Source: Acidobacteriota bacterium (lineage in GTDB: Bacteria; Acidobacteriota; Blastocatellia; Chloracidobacteriales; JADJPF01). From it: a DNA stretch of 64,000 bases. Of the stretch, positions 1 through 8,169 are shown one piece after another. The DNA lies in assembly GCA_016213785.1 (NCBI GenBank), contig JACQZQ010000096.1, positions 1 to 64,000 on the forward strand. Direction: 5' to 3'. The notes beneath the pieces are model-generated. The model worked only from the letters and a program-made list of their open reading frames with translations, did not search any database and was not told where the DNA came from. Position 1 is the first letter of the stretch. Each line of letters starts with the position of its first letter. The translations under genes were made by a program, and so were the position numbers.

Positions 1-507
1 CCAACACCGCCACCAATAAGCAAATATCCTAGCAAAGAAGTTTTTCTAAGTCAGTCAAATAATACAATCCCAAGCCTACCATCACCACCAGAGCCGTTTT
101 ACTCAAGTGATCCAACACCGCCACCAATAAGTGTTAGCTATGATCTGGCTTCTGTTTCAGATAGCTCTCTTAATTCATTAGATTTAGAGCTAGATTCATT
201 ATCTGGTTCATTATCTGAAGAGGAGAGCTATTCAAGTGATTTACAAAAAACACCTGTAGCAAAATATTCTTCTATTTCAAAATCTAATGATACTTTAGCT
301 GGACTCCCAGATTTAGAGCCGTTTTATTCAAGCGATCCAACCCCTGTTCCAATATTAGGAAAACAGACTTCTCCAGAAGGAAAACTAGAGGAAACACTTG
401 GAGCATTTCCACCTAAACCAGAGTCAGCTTATTCTAGTGAATCTATAAATATTAATGAAAAAGCTTCTATTTCTAATTTTAAGTTAGAGGAAACGCTTGG
501 GGCCTTT
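1..507 (+). repeat. Degenerate coding repeats in the unknown protein
   Basis: Bases 1-20 and 112-131 are identical. The block encoding EPFYSSDPTPPPIS (91-132) recurs in altered form at 316-357, and the KLEETLGAF block occurs at 382-408 and 481-507. The copies differ mainly at third codon positions, which suggests an older duplication under protein-level selection. The array probably continues upstream of the window. Confidence 0.7.
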
Positions 508-1575
508 TCAGATTCAGACCCTTTCCGTTCTAGAGGTATGGCATCAACTCCTAAGACAAATTATTCTGAGATGGCAAAAGAAAATGCTGATTTTAATAAA
601 CCTCATAGCGCTACAGAGCCAGTATATTCTCTTCCTAGCCTTCTTTCCCCAACTCTAAGAATAGAAGAAGGTAATATTGTTACTAGACCTTTAGCTTCAG
701 AGTCTTTTTATATAGGAGAGGAATTTGAGGAAATTATAAGAAGTAGTATTAAAGAAGAAGTTAAAGCTGTTGAGCAAGTTGATGTTGATATAGATGTGGC
801 ATTTGAACAAGCTGGAATAGGCGAGAGTGCAGAAGAACTTAGTGTTAGCAAGTATTTAATTCTTTCTTCTGAACAAGCATATAAGGAAGTTTATCAGTTA
901 AGCCCAAGCGCAGTTATTTACTTATTTGCAGAATATTTTGTTCCCACTCTACTTTCAGGACAAAGAGGAAGACAAATGCATAATAGTTTTAGTACTGAAA
1001 GAGAACGCTTAGCTGCATTACTTTTAGTATCAGCACTTTTTTCTCTTTTTTGTAGAGGAGTAATTGAGCTTTCTGTAGGCAGTAGCACTCAAAAGAAACA
1101 AATAGCCTTAAGTCAAAAGAATGAAGGGATTATTATTCGTGCTGTTAATTTAGATATTCCCGCACTTGATATTTTAGAAACAAAAATAGTTGATTCATTA
1201 AAACAATCTGGTACTACAAGGTTTTATAATATTTTCCTCTATATTGCCCAAACAAGTGTTGCTACTAGCCAAAGAGAAGCTATCTGTGAAATTGTGACTG
1301 ATATGATTGCTGATGAATTAAGTGTTCGTAAATTTTTACAGGCAAGACAAAAAAATAGAAGACTTGAATCAGGAGAAAGCGCAATTCAATATGAGCTTGC
1401 TTGTGATTTATTGCCTTATCATAACCAGGCTTTAGCGGTACAGGATTGGCTCCAAGGACTTCAACAACAAGCCTCTATTGAACTTGCTGGAAAAACTGTC
1501 CAACCATTTATACATATCCTTAAGTATTATACTGATCTTTTTAGACATAATTCTAAAGAACTCTCTAAATCTTAG
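1..1575 (+). CDS. Unknown repeat-rich protein, 5' end outside window
   Basis: The reading frame is open from base 1 with no stop, so this is the C-terminal 524 residues of a longer protein. The ATG at 538 is internal, not a start. Residues 1-180 (window numbering) are Ser/Pro/acidic low-complexity sequence with imperfect repeats: EPFYSSDPTP occurs at bases 91-120 and 316-345, a third copy is cut at base 1, and KLEETLGAF recurs at 382-408 and 481-507. The last roughly 240 residues look globular and mainly helical, with no signal peptide or membrane segment in view and no motif I recognise. The likely picture is a cytoplasmic protein with a long disordered linker and a folded C-terminal domain. 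A candidate promoter for the next gene follows the stop. Function unknown. Confidence 0.75.
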   Translation, partial: PTPPPISKYPSKEVFLSQSNNTIPSLPSPPEPFYSSDPTPPPISVSYDLASVSDSSLNSLDLELDSLSGSLSEEESYSSDLQKTPVAKYSSISKSNDTLAGLPDLEPFYSSDPTPVPILGKQTSPEGKLEETLGAFPPKPESAYSSESININEKASISNFKLEETLGAFSDSDPFRSRGMASTPKTNYSEMAKENADFNKPHSATEPVYSLPSLLSPTLRIEEGNIVTRPLASESFYIGEEFEEIIRSSIKEEVKAVEQVDVDIDVAFEQAGIGESAEELSVSKYLILSSEQAYKEVYQLSPSAVIYLFAEYFVPTLLSGQRGRQMHNSFSTERERLAALLLVSALFSLFCRGVIELSVGSSTQKKQIALSQKNEGIIIRAVNLDIPALDILETKIVDSLKQSGTTRFYNIFLYIAQTSVATSQREAICEIVTDMIADELSVRKFLQARQKNRRLESGESAIQYELACDLLPYHNQALAVQDWLQGLQQQASIELAGKTVQPFIHILKYYTDLFRHNSKELSKS

Positions 1576-1596
1576 TAGGATTTTCCCACCCCAAGG

Positions 1597-1626
1597 TTGA
1601 AAGGCATTTAAGAAAGCACTTATAAT
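1597..1626 (+). promoter_or_regulatory. Sigma70-type promoter for the 1669 gene
   Basis: TTGAAA at 1597-1602 and a perfect TATAAT at 1621-1626 are separated by 18 bases. The predicted start is near 1633, 36 bases before the gene. The string ACTTATAATAAA here recurs at the candidate promoter near 2109. Confidence 0.6.
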
Positions 1627-1668
1627 AAACCTACCTTTTTAATTAGGCAGAATCAGGAGTAGTAATTT

Positions 1669-2061
1669 ATGCGTAGAGTGTTATTTATTTTTGTTGCTTT
1701 AGTATTTTTATTTTCTTTATCAAACGAAACCCTAGCTCAAGGTTCTTATGGAACTGGTAAATTACCTAATACCGCTCCTAAAATCCGCAGAGAGCTAAAA
1801 ACCATTGTTCTAGTAGAATCTGTTGATGCTGAAGAACTTACCTTTAAGGGTACAGATGAAATTACAGGAGATAAGTTTAAGTATAGAGCTAGTAAAAGAA
1901 CTTCTATTTACGCAGAAAAAAGCGTCTTTAAGGTATTTGGTAAAAAAGAATTAACTTTTACAGACATACAAAAAGGCCAACGAATAGAAATTAAGTATAA
2001 TGAACTACTTCCTACATCCGTCACAGAAATTAAAATCTTAAAACCAAAAGAAGAAAAATAA
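1669..2061 (+). CDS. Small secreted beta-rich protein
   Basis: A 130-residue protein with a clear Sec signal peptide (MRR, then a hydrophobic stretch, with likely cleavage after ETLAQ near residue 24). The mature part alternates short hydrophobic strands and charged residues (for example TIVLVESVD and GQRIEIKYNE) and ends in a lysine-rich tail. The pattern resembles small periplasmic OB-like or DUF5666-like proteins, but that is a weak inference from strand pattern. A CAGGAG ribosome site precedes the ATG and a good promoter lies upstream. The gene stands alone in transcription, with another promoter candidate before the next gene. The role is unknown; the location should be periplasmic or extracellular. 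Confidence 0.6.
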   Translation: MRRVLFIFVALVFLFSLSNETLAQGSYGTGKLPNTAPKIRRELKTIVLVESVDAEELTFKGTDEITGDKFKYRASKRTSIYAEKSVFKVFGKKELTFTDIQKGQRIEIKYNELLPTSVTEIKILKPKEEK

Positions 2062-2083
2062 TTTAGAATATTTTATTTATTTT

Positions 2084-2114
2084 TTGTTAATAGGTTTATT
2101 TATCTACTTATAAT
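2084..2114 (+). promoter_or_regulatory. Candidate promoter for the YgfZ-like gene
   Basis: TTGTTA at 2084-2089 and TATAAT at 2109-2114 have a rather long 19-base spacer. The predicted start is about 25 bases upstream of the ATG at 2147. The -10 context matches that of the promoter at 1597-1626. Confidence 0.4.
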
Positions 2115-2146
2115 AAATTAATAAGTAAAATTGAGGAGAATTTATT

Positions 2147-3232
2147 ATGGCTAGAGTTGCTTTAGCAACAGAGCATGTTAGACTAGGCGCTAAAACTATT
2201 GAGCAACTTGGTTGGGAAGTAAGCGCTGATTATGGTGATAAATGGCAGGAATATCGAGCTATTCGTAATAGTGTTGGAGTAGTAGATATTTCTAATAGAG
2301 GGCGTATAGAAGTAACTGGAAAAAATCGCATCCAATTTTTACATAATTTAGTTAGTAATGATGTTAAATCAATGCAACCAGGAAATGGTATTTTTGCAGC
2401 ATTCTTAAATATTCGAGGCCATATCTTAAGCGACTGCTTTATTTATATGATCGAAGACTCGATTCTATTAGATATCCCTACTAGTACTAGAGAAAAAATT
2501 TACTATCATTTAGAAAAATATAGCCCTGCTGGGGAATTCAATGTAACAGATATTACTGAGGCAAGTTCGCTGCTTGCCCTACAAGGCCCTTTAGCTAAAC
2601 CTTTTTTAAGTAAGCTTGGTGCAGTTAATATTGATAAACTCCATCAAGAGTTACAGATAACAGAAACAAAAATTGCAGGGCATAGCTTAAGAGTTGTTAA
2701 ACATTCACGTACTGGTGAAGAAGGTTTTGATCTTTTTATTTCTAACGAAAATATTGTTGCTATTTTTGATGCTTTAGTTAAAGCAGGAGCAAGACCTGTT
2801 GGGCAAAAGGCTTTTGACCTACTACGTATTGAAGCAGCAGTTCCAGAATATGGTATTGATATGGATGAAGACATTATTTTACTTGAAACAGGGCTAGAAT
2901 CAGCCGTTAGCTATACCAAAGGTTGTTATTTAGGCCAAGAACCTATTGCCAGAATTCATCATCGTGGTCGTGACCAAACAGCAAAACGCTTAGCAGGTCT
3001 AGTTATTAGTGGTGAAGATGTGCCTTTAGCAAAAGCTAAAGTCTTTAATAAAGATGGTAAAGAAATAGGCTATATTACCAGTGCTGATTTTTCACCTATT
3101 TTAAGTAAAGTTGTGGCATTAGCTTATCTTAAGCGTAATAATTTTACTGTGGGACTAAATCATTGTGTAGAAATTAATGGTAAACAAGTTTCTGCTGAAG
3201 TCTCTAAACTACCGTTTTATTATAAAGGATAA
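2147..3232 (+). CDS. YgfZ/GcvT-like folate-binding protein
   Basis: A 361-residue cytoplasmic protein of the aminomethyltransferase fold. The decisive motif is KGCYLGQE at residues 258-265, the YgfZ signature that contains the conserved cysteine. Glycine-cleavage T proteins lack this motif in that form. The N-terminal half has the GcvT-like folate-binding pattern (DISNRGRIEVTGKNRIQFLH) and the C-terminus forms the small barrel domain. YgfZ proteins use tetrahydrofolate and help assembly or repair of Fe-S enzymes such as MiaB. The length fits (YgfZ is 300-360). AGGAG lies 9 bases before the ATG. The next small gene starts 6 bases after the stop, so the two are probably cotranscribed. No glycine cleavage genes are nearby, which supports YgfZ over GcvT. 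Confidence 0.8.
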   Translation: MARVALATEHVRLGAKTIEQLGWEVSADYGDKWQEYRAIRNSVGVVDISNRGRIEVTGKNRIQFLHNLVSNDVKSMQPGNGIFAAFLNIRGHILSDCFIYMIEDSILLDIPTSTREKIYYHLEKYSPAGEFNVTDITEASSLLALQGPLAKPFLSKLGAVNIDKLHQELQITETKIAGHSLRVVKHSRTGEEGFDLFISNENIVAIFDALVKAGARPVGQKAFDLLRIEAAVPEYGIDMDEDIILLETGLESAVSYTKGCYLGQEPIARIHHRGRDQTAKRLAGLVISGEDVPLAKAKVFNKDGKEIGYITSADFSPILSKVVALAYLKRNNFTVGLNHCVEINGKQVSAEVSKLPFYYKG

Positions 3233-3238
3233 ACTACC

Positions 3239-3565
3239 ATGTCAGACGAAAATAAGAGCTTAGTAAAAATCGATCAACCTTTAGATTTTGCTACTGCTCA
3301 ATCAACTTATAAAATTATTATTGCTCTACTTGACCAAGTAGATGCTTCTTCTAGTTTAATTACTTTACTAGCAAGTGCATTAGGAGAAAAAGCCACACAA
3401 GGCATTACTCAAACAAGCACTTGGGCAAATTACCTTACAGCAAAACGTGCCTTAGAAGCTTTACACCCAGAACTAGATCGTTTTGTAGGTACAGTTAATA
3501 AATTAGCCGATGAGTATAATATACAAGCAGAAGCCCAAGATAATAAACAAATAGAAACAAAGTAA
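3239..3565 (+). CDS. Small conserved-looking helical protein, unknown
   Basis: A 108-residue soluble protein without signal peptide, membrane helix or cysteine. It is mostly helical and amphipathic by eye, with alanine- and leucine-rich helices and a Gln/Lys-rich tail. It starts 6 bases after the YgfZ-like gene, so the two probably share a transcript and are translationally coupled. I recognise no family. A helper or dimerising role beside the folate protein is possible but rests only on position. Confidence 0.5.
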   Translation: MSDENKSLVKIDQPLDFATAQSTYKIIIALLDQVDASSSLITLLASALGEKATQGITQTSTWANYLTAKRALEALHPELDRFVGTVNKLADEYNIQAEAQDNKQIETK

Positions 3566-3579
3566 TTAAGGAAAGAAGA

Positions 3580-4305
3580 ATGTTAAAAAAATATCAAGTT
3601 TTAGCTCTAATTTTAGTTCTATTAAGTCTTGGGTTAAATGCCTGTAAAGAATCTAAAAAAGATAAAATAAGCAATCAAAATAATATAACTGAAAATTCAT
3701 CTTCTGAAATCCCTACAATAAAAAAGCTTAATTATTCAATAGAATTACAACAATTTAGCGATAATACTGCTAAGGACTTAAAACTTCTATCAGGTTTAAG
3801 TTTAGCTTATAAAGAAACAGACCAACTCCGTTTTCGTTTAACTCCTGAGCAAAATGGATATGTTTATTTAGTCAGAGAATCAAGCGATTTAATGGATAAA
3901 GAGAAACAAATACCAAAATATAATTGGGTATTTCCTCAATCAAAAATAAATAATTTTATTAAAGCTACAGAAGAAAATAAACTTCCAAACCTAGAGCAAC
4001 CCCCACTAGATTTTAGTCAAATAAAAGAAAAAGAAAAACTTTGGCTTATTTGGTCAGATAAAAAATTAATGGGACTAGAAATGGTAAAAATTTCTCTTGA
4101 TAGAGGAGAAGAACAAGAAATAGTAAAGGGAAATGAAATAATAGACCTTGAACTTGCTACATCTCTAAAAAATATGTTAGAAAAATATGCTGGAAATAAA
4201 AATGATAAAGTAAAATTAAATGATGATAGAAAAGGTAGAGTCACTAATTTAACTACATCAGAAAATATAATGACTGTAGCAATAGACCTAGAAAAAATAA
4301 AGTAA
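3580..4305 (+). CDS. Lipoprotein with a DUF4384-like stretch
   Basis: A 241-residue protein with a lipoprotein signal: positive start, hydrophobic core and lipobox LNAC, with the lipidated Cys near residue 22. After a Lys/Asn-rich linker comes ETDQLRFRLTPEQNGYVYLV. This resembles the strand pair typical of DUF4384-type domains, where a line of the kind 'D.lrF.v....GYlYvl' is common. The C-terminal part is charged and lysine-rich. DUF4384 domains occur in envelope proteins and kinase-linked proteins without a settled function. AAGGAAAG precedes the ATG. The gene probably belongs to the run starting at 2147. The domain assignment is tentative. Confidence 0.55.
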   Translation: MLKKYQVLALILVLLSLGLNACKESKKDKISNQNNITENSSSEIPTIKKLNYSIELQQFSDNTAKDLKLLSGLSLAYKETDQLRFRLTPEQNGYVYLVRESSDLMDKEKQIPKYNWVFPQSKINNFIKATEENKLPNLEQPPLDFSQIKEKEKLWLIWSDKKLMGLEMVKISLDRGEEQEIVKGNEIIDLELATSLKNMLEKYAGNKNDKVKLNDDRKGRVTNLTTSENIMTVAIDLEKIK

Positions 4306-4337
4306 TTTAATTAATAAAATATTGTAGGAAAATAATT

Positions 4338-4769
4338 ATGAAACAGCTTAAATTAATTATATTTTTGGTTGCAATGCTTTTGTTAGTTTCTTTTAAGACA
4401 GATGGTGTTTTAGCTTGTAGATGTGCACAGCCAGAAAACTTAAAAGTCTATCACGATAGAGCCTCCTTAGTTTTTCTAGGAGAAGTAGTAGAAATAGGTA
4501 AAGAACTACCTCCGTCAGGAGAATTATCTAATTTTTTTGAAGTAAAATTTAAAGTTAAAAAATGGTGGAAAGGTGGTAACGCTAAGGAAATAATAGTCTT
4601 AGATACAAAAAGTACTTGTAGCCCAGAGTTTAAGAAGGGTAAAAAATGGCTAGTTTATGCAGTTGGTGAACATCATACAACAAATGTTTGTGATGGCACT
4701 GTTTCCTTAAAAAATGCCGAGGAACACTTAAAAGTACTTGGTGAAGGTAGTATACCTACAGAAAACTAA
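4338..4769 (+). CDS. Secreted NTR/TIMP-like domain protein
   Basis: A 143-residue protein with an N-terminal signal peptide ending at VLA, followed at once by CRCAQP. A mature N-terminal Cys-x-Cys after signal cleavage, a 'vFlGeVvei' strand, a WKGG turn, a mid-chain Cys (STCSPEF), 'LVYAVGEH' and a late Cys (NVCDGT) form the pattern of netrin/TIMP-like (NTR) fold proteins. Such proteins are exported and disulfide-bonded; in bacteria their roles are mostly unknown. Four cysteines in the mature protein would allow two disulfides. The stop codon directly abuts the ATG of the next gene (TAAATG), so the two are coupled. The fold call is by pattern only. Confidence 0.65.
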   Translation: MKQLKLIIFLVAMLLLVSFKTDGVLACRCAQPENLKVYHDRASLVFLGEVVEIGKELPPSGELSNFFEVKFKVKKWWKGGNAKEIIVLDTKSTCSPEFKKGKKWLVYAVGEHHTTNVCDGTVSLKNAEEHLKVLGEGSIPTEN

Positions 4770-5033
4770 ATGCTACAAGACTTAAAAAGCTCAAAGTTAA
4801 TTCACTTAAAAGGGTGGTTATTTTTATTTATTGGGCTTTTATCTGCAAGTTTAATAGCTCTAGAAACAGCAAACTACCAAGTTATATTATTACTAATTTT
4901 AGCTATTTGGGCATTTTGTAGATTTTACTATTATATATTTTATGTAATTGAAAAATATGTTGATAGTAGCTATAAGTTTTCTGGGATAATGTCTTTTATT
5001 TTCTACTTAATAAATAAAAAAAGTAACAAATAA
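4770..5033 (+). CDS. Small membrane protein, unknown
   Basis: An 87-residue protein with two predicted membrane helices (about residues 14-32 and 35-58) and a basic, Asn/Lys-rich C-terminus. It begins at the base after the TAA of the NTR-like gene and has no ribosome site of its own, so translation probably depends on the upstream gene. A perfect 15-bp stem terminator follows. I recognise no family. A membrane partner for the upstream secreted protein is possible but unproven. Confidence 0.5.
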   Translation: MLQDLKSSKLIHLKGWLFLFIGLLSASLIALETANYQVILLLILAIWAFCRFYYYIFYVIEKYVDSSYKFSGIMSFIFYLINKKSNK

Positions 5034-5050
5034 TGATTTGTTACTTTTTT
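5017..5050. terminator. Bidirectional intrinsic terminator
   Basis: Arms 5017-5031 and 5036-5050 form a perfect 15-bp stem with a 4-base loop. One side is an A-run and the other a T-run, so it can end transcription both from the + operon (4770 gene) and from the - strand TonB receptor gene at 5084. Confidence 0.85.
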
Positions 5051-5083
5051 CTAAAAATGATTGTAAAGGTTTTTTAAACGTTC

Positions 5084-8068
5084 TTAAAAACTAATACGAA
5101 AACCTAATTGTAATTGTCTTGATGGAAATGCACCGCGAAAACGATCAGGAGTAACAATAAAACGTCCGCCTTCTTGAGGTGGTAAGAAAAAATTACCTTG
5201 TGCATCAGGTGGAAAAGTACGTGCAAAATCGCTTATGTTAACCCGATTAAGTAAGTTAAAGGCTTCAAAGGTTCCTTCTATTTGATATTTATCCTTAATA
5301 TTAAACTTACGTGCTAACCTTAAATCTACATTAGCAAAACCTGGGGTAATCCCTAAATTACGGCCTATGCTAACACCATTTTGAAAAGGGCGATCACCTG
5401 GAGGATTATCACCACTTCCATTTAAGTCAACACCTGAAAGTAAGTTATAGGGTCGGCCTGTATTAAGTGTAATAATTGTGGAGAGCTGAGTTCCTTTAAG
5501 AAATCTATTTTGCCCATAACTTAAATCTACTACACCAGATAAAACAAAGCGGCTACGCGTATCTTGTAATGAAAGGCCGCGCTCATCTCTAAGCTTAAAA
5601 GAGTCAACTAATTCAAGTAATCCAGACTCAATACGAAAATCAATAAAGTTATCTATTGCTTTAGAAAAAGTGTAACTAGCAAGTAAACTAAATCGATTCT
5701 TAAATCTTTGATCAAAACTAAGAGTAAAACCATTGAAATAGCTATCAAACGCATTCTCAAATTCAAATATATCCCCACGAGTAGGATCAACTCTACCAGT
5801 TAAGAAGCTATTAAAAGCATCATTAGCAATAGGTCTTACAATTGGGTTTATATTACGTGCTGAAAATAGCTTTACTCCTCGTATATAAGTGTATTGTAAG
5901 GATAGAGAAGTTTGACTATTAAAGAAATAATCTAGACCAAAATTAGCTTGTTGTGTATAGCTAGCACGTTGATCTGGTTGAAAAGTAAGTACTTGTGTAA
6001 ACTGTGGCCCAAAGTTTATTGCCGATGGTACTTTGTCACCATCAGGAAACTTATGACCAGGTAGGGAAAAAGGAATAACTGAGAATGGAAAAATTGCAAG
6101 AGCAATATTAAGTTTTTTAGAATTTGAAGTGGTATTTACAGGAGCTGAAGGCCCTACAAAAGGAACTCCAAAAAATAATCCATATGCTCCATGTATGTTA
6201 AAGTTTGAGATTTTTGGTGGTCGATAGGAAAAAGATAATCTAGGGCTAAAATTACCATTATTACTAGATTGTAGTGAAACACGGCTAAGATCGTATCTAA
6301 CCCCCGCTTTTATTAGTAAAGATGGTTTAACTTTAATATCGTTTTGAAAAAATAAAGAAAATAAGCTGCTGTTTCCTTTTGAACGGCTATCGCCAAAACC
6401 TTGAGCAAAAGCTACGGGTAGAGAAAGTTTATCTAGAGGCAGTAAAGGAAAACCTATTTGAGCATTTAACCCTGCTGCTAAAAATCTTAAGAAAACTATT
6501 TGCTGAGGTGTTCTTAAAGAAGGATCAAATGCTTCTAGCCCAGAAAAAACAGGCCCATTTAAGAATCTAAAATCTATTGGACTAAATTGAGCAAAACCCC
6601 CAGGAAGAATAGGAACATTAGTTGTATCTGGATTAAAACGTAGGTAAACATAATCTAGCCCAAATTTAATTTGGTTTCTACCTTTAGAAATCGAAGTAAT
6701 ATTAGCAATTTGATATAGAGGTACTTGACGTTTTTGGCTTAAGAAAGTTCCTCTACCAAACACATCTGCTCCTTCAGGTGCAATTAAACGTATTTGTGGC
6801 CCACCATCTGTTGCTATAACATCTTGATCTCTATAGCTATAAAGAAATCTAGTTTCATTAACTAAGTTTAACCCTACGTTTATATAAGTATTACTTACTG
6901 CAACAGCATTATCTTCTAGTTTTTGAATTCCTGAATTAGTTTGTCCTACTAGACCTCCAAAAGGCTCTAATGCTCCATTATAAATAAATCCACCGTTATA
7001 GCGGACTTTTAAGGAATCTGTTTCTGATAGGCGAATATCAAAACGTGCAAGCAATGCAGTATTACCAATAGAAAGAGGAATCGCCCCATTTTGTAATGGT
7101 AAACCTATACTATTAGCAGATTTTACGGTTTGATCAGAAATAGTAACAAAGTTATTTTGTTTAACTGATAAACGCTCAAAAGAGGTAAAGTAAAAAATCT
7201 TATTTTTCTTAATTGCTCCGCCTAAAGTTGCTCCAAATTGGTATTGTTTAAACTCAGGCTTAAAGCTTGTAAAAACATCACGAGTATTAATAGTGTCGTT
7301 ACGATTAAAGAAAAATAGTGACCCATGTGTATCATTAGACCCGCTTTTAGTCACTATATTAACAATACCTGCTGAGGCACGCCCAAATTCTGCTGAAAAA
7401 CTATCTGCTAGGATTTGAAATTCCTGAATAGCTTCTTGGCTAAATGTTGCGCGTACTGAGCCAGAAGCGCTTTCATTATTATCAAGTCCATCAATGGTAA
7501 TATTATTATTTCTTGCAGGCTGTCCATTAAATGATAAACCTGAATTTGCTGCTACACCTTGAGTTGGTACTCTATCGGCAGTTACACGAGAAGAAGTTAG
7601 GGAAAAGTCTAGAAAATTACGTTGGTTAATAGGTAGATTTGCTATTGATTGACTATCAATATTTGTACTGCTTTCAGTGCGAGTTTCATTAAGCATTGTA
7701 GCGGCTTTAACTTCTATTATTTCTGACGCTCCTTCAGGAACAAGTACAAAACGAGTTACAGCTGTTGTGCCTATTAAAAGCGTAAAGTTGCGAGCTTCGG
7801 GCTTAAATCCATTAACTGTTACTGTAACAGAATAATCTCCTGGTGGAAGTTGGATAAAACTATAACTTCCATCTTCTTCAACTTGAGCAGAACGCTCAAT
7901 GTTTGTACTAATTTGTTTAGCTGAAATAGTTGCTCCTGCTAATGCAGAACCTTGAGCATCAACTACTGAACCTGTGATAGCACCTGTAGTTGAACCTTGA
8001 GCCAAAGCGGAAATAGCAAAATAACTGCTAATAAATAGAGAAAATACTAGGCATAAGCTTTTACGCAT
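5084..8068 (-). CDS. TonB-dependent receptor with CarboxypepD_reg domain
   Basis: A 994-residue outer-membrane protein. A signal peptide (cleavage after ALA-Q near residue 24) is followed by a carboxypeptidase-regulatory-like beta domain at about 25-105 (GAITGSVVDAQGSALAGATI). The plug domain lies at about 115-250 (NLPINQRNFLDF, NNITIDGLDNNES, VNIVTKSGSN), then the long beta-barrel. The chain ends in Phe (GFRISF), the usual outer-membrane insertion signal. This is the Oar-like architecture that is abundant in Acidobacteriota, where it is thought to import carbohydrates or other large ligands. The substrate is not indicated: no SusD, glycosidase or siderophore gene is adjacent. The gene is monocistronic and ends at the shared terminator at 5017-5050. 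Confidence 0.9.
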   Translation of the reverse strand: MRKSLCLVFSLFISSYFAISALAQGSTTGAITGSVVDAQGSALAGATISAKQISTNIERSAQVEEDGSYSFIQLPPGDYSVTVTVNGFKPEARNFTLLIGTTAVTRFVLVPEGASEIIEVKAATMLNETRTESSTNIDSQSIANLPINQRNFLDFSLTSSRVTADRVPTQGVAANSGLSFNGQPARNNNITIDGLDNNESASGSVRATFSQEAIQEFQILADSFSAEFGRASAGIVNIVTKSGSNDTHGSLFFFNRNDTINTRDVFTSFKPEFKQYQFGATLGGAIKKNKIFYFTSFERLSVKQNNFVTISDQTVKSANSIGLPLQNGAIPLSIGNTALLARFDIRLSETDSLKVRYNGGFIYNGALEPFGGLVGQTNSGIQKLEDNAVAVSNTYINVGLNLVNETRFLYSYRDQDVIATDGGPQIRLIAPEGADVFGRGTFLSQKRQVPLYQIANITSISKGRNQIKFGLDYVYLRFNPDTTNVPILPGGFAQFSPIDFRFLNGPVFSGLEAFDPSLRTPQQIVFLRFLAAGLNAQIGFPLLPLDKLSLPVAFAQGFGDSRSKGNSSLFSLFFQNDIKVKPSLLIKAGVRYDLSRVSLQSSNNGNFSPRLSFSYRPPKISNFNIHGAYGLFFGVPFVGPSAPVNTTSNSKKLNIALAIFPFSVIPFSLPGHKFPDGDKVPSAINFGPQFTQVLTFQPDQRASYTQQANFGLDYFFNSQTSLSLQYTYIRGVKLFSARNINPIVRPIANDAFNSFLTGRVDPTRGDIFEFENAFDSYFNGFTLSFDQRFKNRFSLLASYTFSKAIDNFIDFRIESGLLELVDSFKLRDERGLSLQDTRSRFVLSGVVDLSYGQNRFLKGTQLSTIITLNTGRPYNLLSGVDLNGSGDNPPGDRPFQNGVSIGRNLGITPGFANVDLRLARKFNIKDKYQIEGTFEAFNLLNRVNISDFARTFPPDAQGNFFLPPQEGGRFIVTPDRFRGAFPSRQLQLGFRISF

Positions 8069-8169
8069 AAAAGTATCCTCACAAGGGCTTTATAGATTTT
8101 TTTTAGGAAAAGGGCAATAACTAGGAAATTTTTCTAAATATTATATATTATAAGCAATTATAGGTTACA

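Noticed and set aside
538-1575. ATG at 538 as the start of the first protein
   Set aside because: The same frame is open back to base 1, with repeat structure continuing across 538.
2147-3232. Glycine cleavage T protein GcvT
   Set aside because: KGCYLGQE is the YgfZ signature and no gcvH/gcvP is near.
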